Source of the DNA: Marinithermofilum abyssi
GTDB taxonomy: Bacteria > Bacillota > Bacilli > Thermoactinomycetales > DSM-45169
DNA length: 64,000 nt
NCBI RefSeq assembly: GCF_014641195.1
Contig: NZ_BMHQ01000003.1
Coordinates: 186,001-250,000 of the forward strand
Direction: 5' to 3'
This document shows positions 8,712-17,522 of this stretch, one piece after another. The notes under the pieces were generated by a model. The model did not search any database, was not told the DNA's origin, and worked only from the letters and a program-made list of their open reading frames with translations. The number at the start of each line of letters is the position of its first letter. Position 1 is the stretch's first letter. The position numbers were made by a program, and so were the translations under genes.

Positions 8712-9713
8712 TTGCTGTTTATCGATGCAAAAAGGGTCCGGCGACTATTCCAGATGGCCGAAGGCATTCGGATCATCGAAGAAACCATTCGCCACTGGGC
8801 GGAGGAGCGGGCGAAAGCTCCTCCCCGAACGTCGATTCCGGTTCCGGAGGAAGATGCGGCCTTCCTGTTTATGCCGGCGTATCTGGGTGACTCTCGTTAC
8901 GCCGCGGTCAAAGTAGCCAGTGTTTTCCCCGATAATCCCCGCCACGGGCGGCCTTCGATCCAATCGGTCACCCTGCTCAGCGACGGAAAGACCGGTGAAC
9001 ACCTGGCCGTTATCGATTCCGCCTGGCTTACTGTTATGCGGACGGGGGCCTTAAGCGGGGTGGCCGCTAAATACCTGGCGCGAAAAGACGCCTCGGTCCT
9101 GGGTGTGATCGGCTGCGGGGCGCAGTCCACCGGCCAGATTGCGGCGATCATGGTCGTTCGGCCGATCCGGAAAGTGATGCTATACAACCGAAGTCCCGAA
9201 AAAGCCCGGCGTCTGTCGGAAAAACTTCAAAAAGAGTACCCCAGTCTTGAAGAGGTCCGGGTGATGGAAAATCCCGACGAGACCGCATCCCTCTCCGATA
9301 TCCTCGTCTGCAGTACCACTTCCGCCACTCCGGTGTTTGACGGCCATCTCCTCCGTCCGGGAACTCATGTGAGCGCCATCGGTTCTTACCGGCCCAACAT
9401 GCAGGAAGTGGATTCGGTAACTCTGGAAAAAAGCGACCGGATCTTCGCCGACACCCTGGCCGGCGTGATGGAGGAAGCCGGGGACTTCCTCATTCCCATG
9501 AAGGAAGGCCGCTTTTTCCGGGATTGGATTGAGGGTGAACTGAAAGATCTGGTCCTGGGCACGAGTCCGGGAAGAAGGAGCGAAAAGGAAATCACCCTGT
9601 TCAAATCTGTCGGCTTTTCTTTGCCGGACGCTGCCTTAGCCCAGCTGATCTATGAAAAGACCAAACAGTCGGAGAAGAACACCCGGATAGACGGACCGTG
9701 TAGGACAGAGTAA
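8712..9713 (+). CDS. Ornithine cyclodeaminase / mu-crystallin family protein
   Basis: 333 aa NAD(P)-dependent enzyme family covering ornithine cyclodeaminase, alanine dehydrogenase of the archaeal type, ketimine reductases and opine-type synthases. It shows the substrate arginine region VMRTGALSGVAAKYLA, the dinucleotide motif GVIGCGAQSTGQ near residue 135, and the conserved HVSAIGSYRPNMQEVD. Start TTG 8712 with GAAGGAG ten bases before. It probably acts on the compound brought in by the MFS transporter upstream; which amino acid is open. Codon use is GC-rich like its neighbour. Confidence 0.88.
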   Translation: MLFIDAKRVRRLFQMAEGIRIIEETIRHWAEERAKAPPRTSIPVPEEDAAFLFMPAYLGDSRYAAVKVASVFPDNPRHGRPSIQSVTLLSDGKTGEHLAVIDSAWLTVMRTGALSGVAAKYLARKDASVLGVIGCGAQSTGQIAAIMVVRPIRKVMLYNRSPEKARRLSEKLQKEYPSLEEVRVMENPDETASLSDILVCSTTSATPVFDGHLLRPGTHVSAIGSYRPNMQEVDSVTLEKSDRIFADTLAGVMEEAGDFLIPMKEGRFFRDWIEGELKDLVLGTSPGRRSEKEITLFKSVGFSLPDAALAQLIYEKTKQSEKNTRIDGPCRTE

Positions 9714-9845
9714 CTCAAAAAGGAATCGAAAATAAGGGTCGGGGGCGGAACCCGGCCCATGTTATTGACAAAGGGGCGGATTTCCGTCTCCACCTCTTTC
9801 CCTCCTCGGAAAAGTCAAGCTGTCCGCTTTGCACCTTAGTCCCTC

Positions 9846-10444
9846 CTATATAAAGTTGACGATGAGAAATAATGCACTTCCCCAAATAATTACAGCTGAA
9901 ATTTTGTTTAAAACCGGAATTACACCCGACTTTAATTTTTTAAGTAAACCTCCGGCAATAGCTAACGAAACAAACCAAAAAAAGGATACCAAGATTCCTG
10001 CAAAGGCAAACCAAAATTTATCAGAACCGTGATACTGAATGGAACTTGCTCCAATAACTCCAATTGTGTCCAGGATAGCATGAGGATTTAACAAGGAAAC
10101 AGAACAGGCAAACAGAATCTGTTTTTTCGCAGTCATTCTATCCGAAATTTCCTGATTGGCATTATCTTGAGAACGCCATGTAACAACTCCCATATATATG
10201 AGAAAGACAATTCCGATCAGCAATAAAACATTTTTAAATAACTTACAGTTAAAATCATAACGGAAACTCCCATTACTGTTAAGGTGATAAGGGTTGCATC
10301 ACAAAACGTCGCCGCCAAAATGGCAGGCAATGCCTTGTAGAAACGGGGCTGTACAGCCCCTTGATTAAAAATAAACACATTTTGGACACCAAGTGGGAGT
10401 ATTAAACCAAATGCCAAAACAAAACCATGAATAAAGGCTAGCAT
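9846..10444 (-). pseudogene. LysE/ArgO-type amino acid exporter, broken by one frameshift
   Basis: Two minus-strand frames together make one LysE family exporter (basic amino acid efflux, six helices). The N-terminal part (10444 down to about 10240) has FGLILPLGVQNVFIFNQGA; the C-terminal part (about 10240 down to 9846) continues with IYMGVVTW and the hallmark SLLNPHAILDTIGVIG. The frame changes by one base within 10225-10245, around an A5/T3 stretch. The ATG at 10444 has TTGGAGG upstream. Base composition is AT-rich compared with the preceding two genes. Either a decayed gene or a read error. Confidence 0.85.
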
Positions 10445-10829
10445 ATTTTTTCCTCCAATCTTGAAGAGATAGCCCCTCACATGGAGGGGCTGAACTAATT
10501 TCCTCTAATTTCCTCTAATATCACCTATATTCAGATGGAAAGCCTGGAGAAAAGAAGCAAAAAATCCTGTACACCACTCAATCTTTATTCGGATCGTGAG
10601 CCATTGGTAACGAGTCCTACCTCCCTCACTATAAGGGAATCGGTTATAAACTTTCAAATATTACTTAATGTACTGACAACTGATGTAAACGGATACACAT
10701 ATGTTTTTATTGCGATTATGATCAGATAAAGCTCTAAATTACTAAAGGTTTTTTTGATCCGAAAGATGTCTTGAATAAATATCAAGGATCCTTTGCAACA
10801 TATTAGGGACATGAACGTGAATGGGATGA
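10445..10829. other. AT-rich gap upstream of lysE and the Met-rich lipoprotein
   Basis: No gene seen. On the minus strand a perfect hairpin (10471-10478 with 10484-10491, AGCCCCTC/GAGGGGCT) lies in the lysE leader, just before its ribosome site, and could be an attenuator or a terminator for something upstream. Next to it are short tandem copies of ATTTCCTCTA (10498-10520). The rest looks like ordinary spacer. Confidence 0.4.
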
Positions 10830-11669
10830 ATGAAAATGTCCAAACGATTATCTGCGGTTTTTTTATCTGTCCTGATGATTCTAACGACTTCCTGCACATC
10901 GAAACAAGAAGGCTCGCTACAGGAACAGGTCAAAAAGATGACACAAGATATGGCGATGGATTCCCAGGTCCAACGCGCCTTTTTACAAGGAAGAAAGGAG
11001 ACGGCAGAATCAGACGGTCAACTACGAAGGGAAATGTTTGCCCAAAATTTAAGCGAACAAAAAGGTATGCTGAATGACTCGGCGATCGCTCCCCACCTGT
11101 TGGATCTGAATATGGATATGACCCAACGGGCTCTCAACGACAACAAGATGCAGGAACGTTACCTCCAGACCAACCTCCTAACTCTGAAAAAAATCGCTTC
11201 CGATCCGGCGAAGCGCAACCAGCTGCTTCAGACCTTACAACACGCACGCCAGGATGCCCTCAACAATCACAAAATGAGGTTATCGCTTTTAAAACAGGGA
11301 GTTCTAGAGCATTATGACGCTTTGAATACTCCAGGGATTACACCGATGGTACTCGATTACAATATGGACGTGCTGGAACGGATCTCCACGGATCCTACCC
11401 AAAAAAAGCGGTTGATGACTTCTCAGCTAGCCACGCTGAAGGCTATTGCGAAAGATCCTCAACTTCGTCCCCAGTTGATTGCTTTCATGATGGAGTTGAT
11501 GAAAGATCCAGCCATGCAAAAAGAAATGAAAAAAATGATGATGCCGATGCTCCAGATGATGAAACAACAAATGCAGCAACAGATGAAACAAAAGATGATG
11601 CAACAAATGAAAAAAGGGACCGGATCTTCTGGCGAGCCACACAAAAAAGTCCGCTTTTCCCATCCTTAG
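10830..11669 (+). CDS. Met-rich lipoprotein, possibly GerD-like
   Basis: 279 aa. A lipoprotein signal ends in LTTSC (Cys 22), followed by an all-helical domain with repeated blocks of the form 'MxLLxLNMDMxxRxLxD...LLTLKKIAxDP' (two similar halves at residues 85-135 and 165-215), then MKDPAMQKEMKKMM and a tail almost wholly of Met, Gln and Lys. The signal, helical repeats and disordered tail recall the spore germination lipoprotein GerD, but similarity is loose and GerD tails are usually Gly/Ser-rich. Start ATG 10830 or 10836; no strong ribosome site. Function not assigned. Confidence 0.7.
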   Translation: MKMSKRLSAVFLSVLMILTTSCTSKQEGSLQEQVKKMTQDMAMDSQVQRAFLQGRKETAESDGQLRREMFAQNLSEQKGMLNDSAIAPHLLDLNMDMTQRALNDNKMQERYLQTNLLTLKKIASDPAKRNQLLQTLQHARQDALNNHKMRLSLLKQGVLEHYDALNTPGITPMVLDYNMDVLERISTDPTQKKRLMTSQLATLKAIAKDPQLRPQLIAFMMELMKDPAMQKEMKKMMMPMLQMMKQQMQQQMKQKMMQQMKKGTGSSGEPHKKVRFSHP

Positions 11670-11687
11670 AGGGAAGCGGACTTTTTT
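11649..11687 (+). terminator. Terminator overlapping the lipoprotein stop codon
   Basis: AGTCCGCTT pairs with AAGCGGACT, with an inner CCC/GGG and TT bulge, then six T. The left arm also begins after an A run, so it could work on both strands. The stop codon (11667-11669) is inside the hairpin loop. Confidence 0.85.
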
Positions 11688-11756
11688 GCGTGTAAACAAG
11701 GCCGATGTTAAAACGTACTCTACAGCTATATCGCTTAAAAAACTACTTTGAACCAA

Positions 11757-11790
11757 AACCCAGCTGAAGTCCCGTTTCAGCGGGTTTTCT
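11757..11790 (+). terminator. Hairpin with T-rich tail upstream of mgsA (first of two)
   Basis: AACCC/GGGTT and GCTGAA/TTCAGC arms with loop GTCCCGT, followed by TTTCTT. Together with the next hairpin it insulates mgsA from upstream transcription. Confidence 0.6.
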
Positions 11791-11840
11791 TGATTTTCGA
11801 AAGACATGTAGAATATAATGAAACCAATCACAGAGACTGA

Positions 11841-11875
11841 AACCCACGCGGCAAGAAAGACCGGGTGGGTTTTTT
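11841..11875 (+). terminator. Second terminator upstream of mgsA
   Basis: ACCCAC (11842-11847) and GTGGGT (11865-11870) with inner CGG/CCG pairing and six T after it. Confidence 0.65.
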
Positions 11876-11928
11876 CAGGGGTTTTCTTCGATTACATTAT
11901 CATTTTGATTATAAGAAGGTGATCCCAC

Positions 11929-12351
11929 ATGCACATTGCGTTGATTGCCCACGACAACAAAAAAGAAGAGATGGTTCGCTTTGCGATTGCGTATAAAGAC
12001 TTGCTCAAAGAGCATACCTTGTATGCAACCGGAACGACAGGAACGAAAATCATGAACGCTACCGGGTTGGATGTACATCGCTTCTTGTCGGGACCGATTG
12101 GTGGCGACCAGCAAATCGGGGCACTGTTGGCGGAAAATCGAATCGATTGCATGGTCTTTTTACGGGATCCCTTGACAGCTCAACCCCATGAACCGGATAT
12201 TCTGGCATTGCTGCGATTGGCCGATGTACATAATGTGCCGGTGGCAACCAATTTGGCTGCTGCCGAAGTCCTGATTCGCTCCATCAAGCAAGGGGATTTT
12301 GCTTGGCGCGAAATCGTTTCCGGAAAAACGTTTGAGAATCCAGAAGGGTGA
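11929..12351 (+). CDS. mgsA: Methylglyoxal synthase
   Basis: Turns dihydroxyacetone phosphate into methylglyoxal and phosphate, a bypass that relieves sugar phosphate build-up. 140 aa, normal for the family. It shows IAHDNKK at the start, ATGTTGTKI for phosphate binding, [16 protein letters not shown] and [14 protein letters not shown] with the catalytic Asp, and the C-terminal [15 protein letters not shown] 11929 follows AGAAGGTGA. Next in line is bshB1 only five bases on, the same order as in B. subtilis; bacillithiol helps clear methylglyoxal, so the grouping makes sense. Confidence 0.97.
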   Translation: MHIALIAHDNKKEEMVRFAIAYKDLLKEHTLYATGTTGTKIMNATGLDVHRFLSGPIGGDQQIGALLAENRIDCMVFLRDPLTAQPHEPDILALLRLADVHNVPVATNLAAAEVLIRSIKQGDFAWREIVSGKTFENPEG

Positions 12352-12356
12352 AATGA

Positions 12357-13055
12357 ATGAGTGAACACGTTGATATTCTTGCCTTTGGAGCCCATCCTGA
12401 CGATGTAGAAATTGGAGCGGGCGGTATTTTGGCCAAGCAAGCGGCACTGGGCTATAAAACCGCCATCTGTGAATTGACATATGCAGAACTCTCTTCCAAC
12501 GGCGATGTGGAAACACGGAAGCGGGAAGGGAAGAAGGCGGCTGCCATTCTTCAATTGGCAGGCCGGTATTCTTTGGGGTTTCCCGATCGGGGTTTGACAG
12601 GCACAGCGGAACAGATCCAGGAGATGGTCCGCTTGATCCGTCGGTTGCAGCCAAAAGTCGTGTTGGCCCCTTATTGGGAGGATCGCCATCCCGATCATGT
12701 TGCATGCAGCCGTTTGGTGAAGGAAGCTGTGTTCGATGCGGCCATTCGAAAAAAGGTTCCAGAAGTTGCACCTCATCGGGTCCAGCGTCTGTACTACTAT
12801 TTCATCAACAACATCGGGAAAGCAGATGTCATTGTGGATATCAGTACCGTTTACGACAAGAAGAGAGCAGCGATTTTGGCCTTTGAAAGCCAGTTTGTTC
12901 CCGGACCCGGAAGAGTGGCGACTCCTTTAAACCAGCCTTCTTATTTAGCCATGATTGAAGGCAGGGATCAAGTATGGGGACACCAGATCGGAGCCGCTTA
13001 CGGTGAAGGGTTGGTCAGCGGTCAACCGCTCGCTCTGCGGGATTTGGTGTTCTGA
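12357..13055 (+). CDS. bshB1: Bacillithiol biosynthesis deacetylase BshB1
   Basis: Zn-dependent LmbE-like deacetylase that removes the acetyl group from N-acetylglucosaminyl-malate to give glucosaminyl-malate, second step of bacillithiol synthesis. 232 aa. The metal motif AHPDD is at residues 12-16 and the second His in DRHPDHV near residue 110; the C-terminal FESQFVP is typical of the BshB1 branch. ATG 12357 has AGAAGGG upstream and lies six bases after the mgsA stop. Operon mgsA-bshB1-bshA-cca-birA. Confidence 0.96.
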   Translation: MSEHVDILAFGAHPDDVEIGAGGILAKQAALGYKTAICELTYAELSSNGDVETRKREGKKAAAILQLAGRYSLGFPDRGLTGTAEQIQEMVRLIRRLQPKVVLAPYWEDRHPDHVACSRLVKEAVFDAAIRKKVPEVAPHRVQRLYYYFINNIGKADVIVDISTVYDKKRAAILAFESQFVPGPGRVATPLNQPSYLAMIEGRDQVWGHQIGAAYGEGLVSGQPLALRDLVF

Positions 13056-13093
13056 GCGTGTCAATTCGGTAGAAGATAAGGGAGGCATCCCTA

Positions 13094-14215
13094 ATGCGAA
13101 TCGGAATTACCTGCTACCCGACCCACGGCGGATCGGGTGTAATCGCTACGGAATTGGGCAAGTTGATGGCGGAACGCGGCCATCAGATTCATTTCATTAC
13201 ATACGACATGCCCTTTCGCTTGGGACGGTTTCATCATAATATCCATTACCACGAAGTGGAAGCAAACCAGTACGCTGTTTTTCGTTATCCCCCGTATGAT
13301 CTGGCGCTGGCCAGCCGGATGGCTCAGGTGGCAAAAATGCACCACTTGGATTTAATCCATGTGCATTACGCTGTTCCCCACGCGATTTGCGCCTATTTGG
13401 CCAAACAAATGGTAGGAGACGAATTGAAAGTGGTCACTACCCTGCATGGAACGGATATTACGGTGCTGGGGGAAGACTCTTCCTTGCGGGATATTATTTG
13501 TTTTGGGATCAATCAAAGTGATGCGGTTACATCGGTATCGGAAGACTTGATTCGTCAAACCGAGGAAATGCTTTGCATTCGTCGCCCTATTCACCGGATC
13601 TATAATTTTGTAGATCAACGGGTCTATTATCCGCGGGATGTATCAGATATTCGGGATCAATACGCGGATCCGGAGGAAAAGATATTGCTGCACATCTCCA
13701 ATTTCCGTCCGGTGAAGCGGGTGCAAGATGTGGTCCGGATTTTTCACAAAGTACAGGAGCAGATCCCGTCACGATTGTTACTGGTCGGAGAGGGGCCCGA
13801 CTGGTCTTTGGCCGTTCAATTGTCAGAGGAGCTGGGGATCAGCGAAAAAGTAACCTTCCTCGGCAAACAGGACGAAGTAGCGAAGTTGATCTCCATGGCC
13901 GATCTCCTGTTACTCCCTTCGGCGAAAGAAAGCTTTGGTCTGGTGGCTCTGGAAGCAATGGCGTGCGGAGTGCCGACTGTGGCTTCGAATGCCGGCGGGC
14001 TGCCGGAAGTAGTGATTCACGGGAAAACGGGATATCTGTCGGAAATCGGCCAGGTGGAAGAGATGGCTGCAAATGCTGTCCGGTTGCTGACAGATGAGAA
14101 GCTGTATCGAAGATTTTCAGAGAACGGGTTGCAGCGTGCCAAAGATGTGTTTTGCGGAGAACGAATTGCCGACCAATATGAACGACTGTACCAACGTGTG
14201 ATTGAGCAAAGTTGA
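13094..14215 (+). CDS. bshA: N-acetyl-alpha-D-glucosaminyl L-malate synthase
   Basis: GT4 family glycosyltransferase that joins UDP-GlcNAc to L-malate, first step of bacillithiol synthesis. 373 aa, a two-lobed GT-B fold: the N lobe has CYPTHGGSGVIATELG (nucleotide-sugar loop) and HVHYAVPHA; the C lobe has SNFRPVKR, LVGEGPD and the catalytic stretch PSAKESFGLVALEAMACG with the EX7E glutamates. Start ATG 13094 after AAGGGAGG. Same order as in B. subtilis; cca starts 10 bases after its stop. Confidence 0.97.
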   Translation: MRIGITCYPTHGGSGVIATELGKLMAERGHQIHFITYDMPFRLGRFHHNIHYHEVEANQYAVFRYPPYDLALASRMAQVAKMHHLDLIHVHYAVPHAICAYLAKQMVGDELKVVTTLHGTDITVLGEDSSLRDIICFGINQSDAVTSVSEDLIRQTEEMLCIRRPIHRIYNFVDQRVYYPRDVSDIRDQYADPEEKILLHISNFRPVKRVQDVVRIFHKVQEQIPSRLLLVGEGPDWSLAVQLSEELGISEKVTFLGKQDEVAKLISMADLLLLPSAKESFGLVALEAMACGVPTVASNAGGLPEVVIHGKTGYLSEIGQVEEMAANAVRLLTDEKLYRRFSENGLQRAKDVFCGERIADQYERLYQRVIEQS

Positions 14216-14225
14216 GGTGAGTCGG

Positions 14226-15458
14226 ATGCAGAACATGGATCCTGCTGCTTTATACGTACTGGATCAACTGGAACAAGCCGGCTTTGAAGCCTATTTGGTG
14301 GGTGGTTGTGTACGGGACCGCCTGATGGGTTTGCAACCGGCGGATTATGATGTGGCAACGGACGCTCATCCGAATGAGGTGCAGGAGTTGTTTCCGCGAA
14401 CAGCGGCCACCGGGATCCAACATGGAACGGTGGCTGTTTTGCATCAGGGAAAGATGATTGAAGTGACAACCTACCGAACGGAAGGGAACTATGTGAATCA
14501 TCGCCGTCCTTCTCAGGTTGCTTTTGTCTCTTCCCTGCGTAAAGATTTGGCACGCCGGGATTTCACCATCAATGCCATGGCGGAGGATCGGAACGGTCAG
14601 CTGGTGGATCCGTTTGGAGGACAAGCGGATCTGCAAGCGGGCTGGATCCGGGCAGTAGGAGATGCCGTACAGCGATTCACGGAAGATGCCCTTCGCATGC
14701 TGCGCGCGGTCCGCTTTGCAGCCCAACTCGATTTTCGCATTCATCCCAATACCGCAACCGCTTTTGCCGTTTGTGTTCCACTGATGCGTCACCTTGCCGT
14801 TGAACGAGTGACCGGCGAGCTGGATAAAATGTGGCGAACGGCTTGGCCGTCCCGTGGGGTGGAACAAATGTTCCGGAACAGGTTTTTCCGTCACCTTCCT
14901 CCTTTTTCACAATGGGAGGAGAAGCCGCAAGCAAGGGCCGATTTGATTCAAGGCTTGGATGCAGAGAAGGATCCCGATGTGCGCTGGGCTCTCTTGATGG
15001 GCTTGTTTTCCATTCCGTCCGATCAGCTATGGCCTCGGCTTCGTTCCTTGCGCCTGTCTACGAAAAGGGCCAGCCGGATTCAGACCCTGCTGGAACTGGC
15101 TCGCAAATGGCCGTTCCCACTGGAAGAAACCCAGGGGAAACAAATGATCCTCCAACACGGACTGTCCACCGTGAAACAGGCGTGCCGTACGTCCCGCTGG
15201 ATAAAGGGGTGGAACTGTTCCACAGCGAAGGAACAGATGTTCCGGATAGAGAAGTGGGCGAAAGAAATGCCTGTTCACCATTCCCATGAGCTGGCGATTG
15301 ATGGAAAGCAGTTGGTAGAAGCGGTTGGGATATCACCTGGACCCTGGGTGGGGGAAGTGCTGCAAAGACTAATGACTGCAGCGGCACTGGGCCGTCTGCC
15401 CAATGAACGAGAAGCGCTTTTGAAGGAGGGAAAGCGGCTTGGGAAACAGTATTCGTGA
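14226..15458 (+). CDS. cca: CCA tRNA nucleotidyltransferase
   Basis: Adds or repairs the 3' CCA of tRNAs; class II enzyme, 410 aa. The head domain begins YLVGGCVRDRLMG and has the two catalytic aspartates in DYDVATDA, then RRDFTINAMA and the template motif EDALRMLRAVRFAAQL. The C-terminal helical body is more divergent. ATG 14226 has GAGGTGA about seven bases upstream; an in-frame TTG at 14202 would overlap bshA and lacks a site. Its 3' end overlaps birA by 20 bases. Confidence 0.95.
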   Translation: MQNMDPAALYVLDQLEQAGFEAYLVGGCVRDRLMGLQPADYDVATDAHPNEVQELFPRTAATGIQHGTVAVLHQGKMIEVTTYRTEGNYVNHRRPSQVAFVSSLRKDLARRDFTINAMAEDRNGQLVDPFGGQADLQAGWIRAVGDAVQRFTEDALRMLRAVRFAAQLDFRIHPNTATAFAVCVPLMRHLAVERVTGELDKMWRTAWPSRGVEQMFRNRFFRHLPPFSQWEEKPQARADLIQGLDAEKDPDVRWALLMGLFSIPSDQLWPRLRSLRLSTKRASRIQTLLELARKWPFPLEETQGKQMILQHGLSTVKQACRTSRWIKGWNCSTAKEQMFRIEKWAKEMPVHHSHELAIDGKQLVEAVGISPGPWVGEVLQRLMTAAALGRLPNEREALLKEGKRLGKQYS

Positions 15459-16410
15459 AGGATTGGTGCAATTGTTGATTCGCCATCGGGAGAACTTTCT
15501 CTCCGGCGAGGAAATCAGCCAGCGTTTGGAGTGCAGTCGAACAGCCGTGTGGAAGCACATCGAAGAACTGAGGAAAGAAGGGTATCAGATCGAAGCCCGC
15601 CCCAAAAGCGGCTATCGGCTCGTCTATCGACCGGATCGGGTGGCGCCGGAAGAGTTGCAACCGCATCTTTCTACTCGATCCTTTGGACAACATTTTCGGT
15701 ATCGGGCCCAAGTAACATCCACCCAAGCCCTCGCTCACGAGTGGGCGAGGGAAGGCGCTCCCGAAGGCGCTGTGGTTATCGCAGAAGAGCAAACAGAAGG
15801 AAGGGGGCGCATGGGGAGAAGCTGGCATTCGCCTCCCCGCTCAGGGATCTGGATGAGCTTGATCCTTCGTCCGTCGCTGCCCTTGCCCCTTGCTCCCCAG
15901 CTGACGTTGGTGGCTTCCGTCGCATTGAGTCGGGCTTTGAAATCTGAAACCGGGCTGCCGGTAAGCATCAAATGGCCCAATGATCTGTTGGTTCACGGGA
16001 AAAAAGTGTGCGGGATTTTAACCGAACTGCGGGGGGAACAGGATCAGATCCAATACATCGTTCTGGGTATGGGGATCAACGTCAATGTGACGGAAGAATT
16101 TTTCCCCAAGGAATTAAAGGAGAAAGCTACCTCCTTGGCCATCGAGGGAAAACAGACATATTCCCGTCCACAGCTCATTTGCTCCATGTTAAAAGAGCTG
16201 GAGACCTGGTATAACGGGTATCTTACCCATGGATTTGAACCGATCCGGATCTTGTGGGAAGAATCCGCAGGGATGCTGGGTAAAATGATCACAGCCCGGA
16301 CTCCCTCCGGAGAAAAACGCGGAATCGCCAAAGGTCTGGATGCGACAGGTGCTTTGCTATTGGAGACAGAGGAAGGCATTCTTCCGGTATTCTCTTCCTA
16401 CATCGACTGA
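15439..16410 (+). CDS. birA: Biotin operon repressor / biotin-[acetyl-CoA-carboxylase] ligase
   Basis: 323 aa bifunctional protein. Residues 1-65 are a winged helix (SGEEISQRLECSRTAVWKHIEELR) for DNA binding; the centre is the ligase with the biotinyl-AMP loop GRGRMGRSW at residues 121-129 and IKWPNDLLVHGKKVCGIL; the C-terminus is the SH3-like cap. It attaches biotin to acyl carboxylase carriers and represses biotin genes. Start TTG 15439, with GGAGGG 9 bases before it, inside the cca 3' end. Translational coupling with cca is likely. Confidence 0.96.
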   Translation: MGNSIREGLVQLLIRHRENFLSGEEISQRLECSRTAVWKHIEELRKEGYQIEARPKSGYRLVYRPDRVAPEELQPHLSTRSFGQHFRYRAQVTSTQALAHEWAREGAPEGAVVIAEEQTEGRGRMGRSWHSPPRSGIWMSLILRPSLPLPLAPQLTLVASVALSRALKSETGLPVSIKWPNDLLVHGKKVCGILTELRGEQDQIQYIVLGMGINVNVTEEFFPKELKEKATSLAIEGKQTYSRPQLICSMLKELETWYNGYLTHGFEPIRILWEESAGMLGKMITARTPSGEKRGIAKGLDATGALLLETEEGILPVFSSYID

Positions 16411-16652
16411 TCATTGCGTTTGAAGCGTTTTTCATATACTCTAAAGTAAGCGGCAACATCCAAAGGGAGTTGCACGCCCTGAGCTGATCATCGTTTTCTG
16501 TTTATTTCATGGAAGGATGAACAAATCTGCTCTGAGCCCTTGGGACGGAGACAGAGGTGATTGGTGTATGCACAACGCCTTTCTGGTCCATGTGGCTGGG
16601 AGGGTGTTTTTTCTTTGCCTCTGCCCGGGGAACACCACAAGGAGGTTGCAAG
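16411..16652 (+). promoter_or_regulatory. Untranslated leader / promoter region of panBCD
   Basis: 242 bases between birA and panB. It can fold into several short hairpins, and the panB ribosome site ACAAGGAGGT sits at its end. I looked for T-box, SAM and other known leader motifs and saw none. Open frames through it have no ribosome site and are not counted as genes. Confidence 0.35.
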
Positions 16653-17522
16653 ATGGAAAAACGAAAACAGGTGACCACCCGGATGTTGCACAAAATGAAA
16701 GAAGATGGCGAACCCATCGCCATGATTACCGCGTATGACTATCCGTCGGCACGCCTGGCGGAAGAAGCCGGTACCGACATTCTCTTGGTCGGCGATTCCT
16801 TGGGGATGGTGGTATTGGGTTACGATTCAACGGTTCCCGTCACTATCGACGACATGGTTCACCATACCAAGGCAGTCAGCCGCGGGGCACAACGGGCGCT
16901 GGTCGTGGCGGATTTGCCCTTTCTCACCGCCCACCTGGGTCGGGAGGAAGCCTTGCGTGCTGCTGGCCGGTTGATGCAGGAGGCAGGTGCCCGGGCTGTC
17001 AAAATCGAGGGCGGCGAAGAGGTGCTGCCGACGATCCGGGCATGTGTTCATGCGGGAATACCGGTGATGGGCCATCTGGGATTAACGCCGCAATCGGTTC
17101 ATCAGCTGGGCGGCTATCGGGTGCAGGGCCGAGATGCGGCTTCCGCCCGCCGGCTGCTGGCCGACGCGGAGAAACTGGTGAAAGCCGGTGTATTTGCATT
17201 GGTTCTGGAATGTGTGCCGGAAGAACTGGCCGGGCACATCTCGAAATCCCTGCCGGTCCCCGTAATCGGGATCGGAGCCGGCAGATATTGTGACGGCCAA
17301 GTATTGGTTTATCATGACGTGCTGCAGATCGGAAGCACGGTCAGACCTTCCTTTGTTCAATCCTACGGGCACATTGGCGAGGCCATCCAGCAAGGCATTC
17401 AGTCTTATGTATTCGATGTGAAGGAAAGACGCTTTCCGGATCGGCAACACACCTTTTCGATGAACGCGGATGTGTTGGAAAGTCTATATGGCGGAGAGGA
17501 GTCTGGCGATGAAAATCATTGA
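16653..17522 (+). CDS. panB: 3-methyl-2-oxobutanoate hydroxymethyltransferase
   Basis: Makes ketopantoate from 2-oxoisovalerate and methylene-THF, first committed step to pantothenate and CoA. 289 aa TIM barrel. Signature regions: MITAYDYPSARLAEEAG, LLVGDSLGMVVLG with the Mg-binding Asp, AVKIEGG, MGHLGLTPQSV and VIGIGAG. ATG 16653 has AAGGAGGT seven bases upstream; the frame is open further up but without a ribosome site. First gene of panBCD; it overlaps panC by 14 bases. Confidence 0.97.
   Translation: MEKRKQVTTRMLHKMKEDGEPIAMITAYDYPSARLAEEAGTDILLVGDSLGMVVLGYDSTVPVTIDDMVHHTKAVSRGAQRALVVADLPFLTAHLGREEALRAAGRLMQEAGARAVKIEGGEEVLPTIRACVHAGIPVMGHLGLTPQSVHQLGGYRVQGRDAASARRLLADAEKLVKAGVFALVLECVPEELAGHISKSLPVPVIGIGAGRYCDGQVLVYHDVLQIGSTVRPSFVQSYGHIGEAIQQGIQSYVFDVKERRFPDRQHTFSMNADVLESLYGGEESGDENH

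Noticed and set aside
16411-16652. Possible T-box or other amino acid riboswitch upstream of panB
   Set aside because: No T-box core (GGTGG...ACC) and no specifier loop pattern; hairpins are generic.
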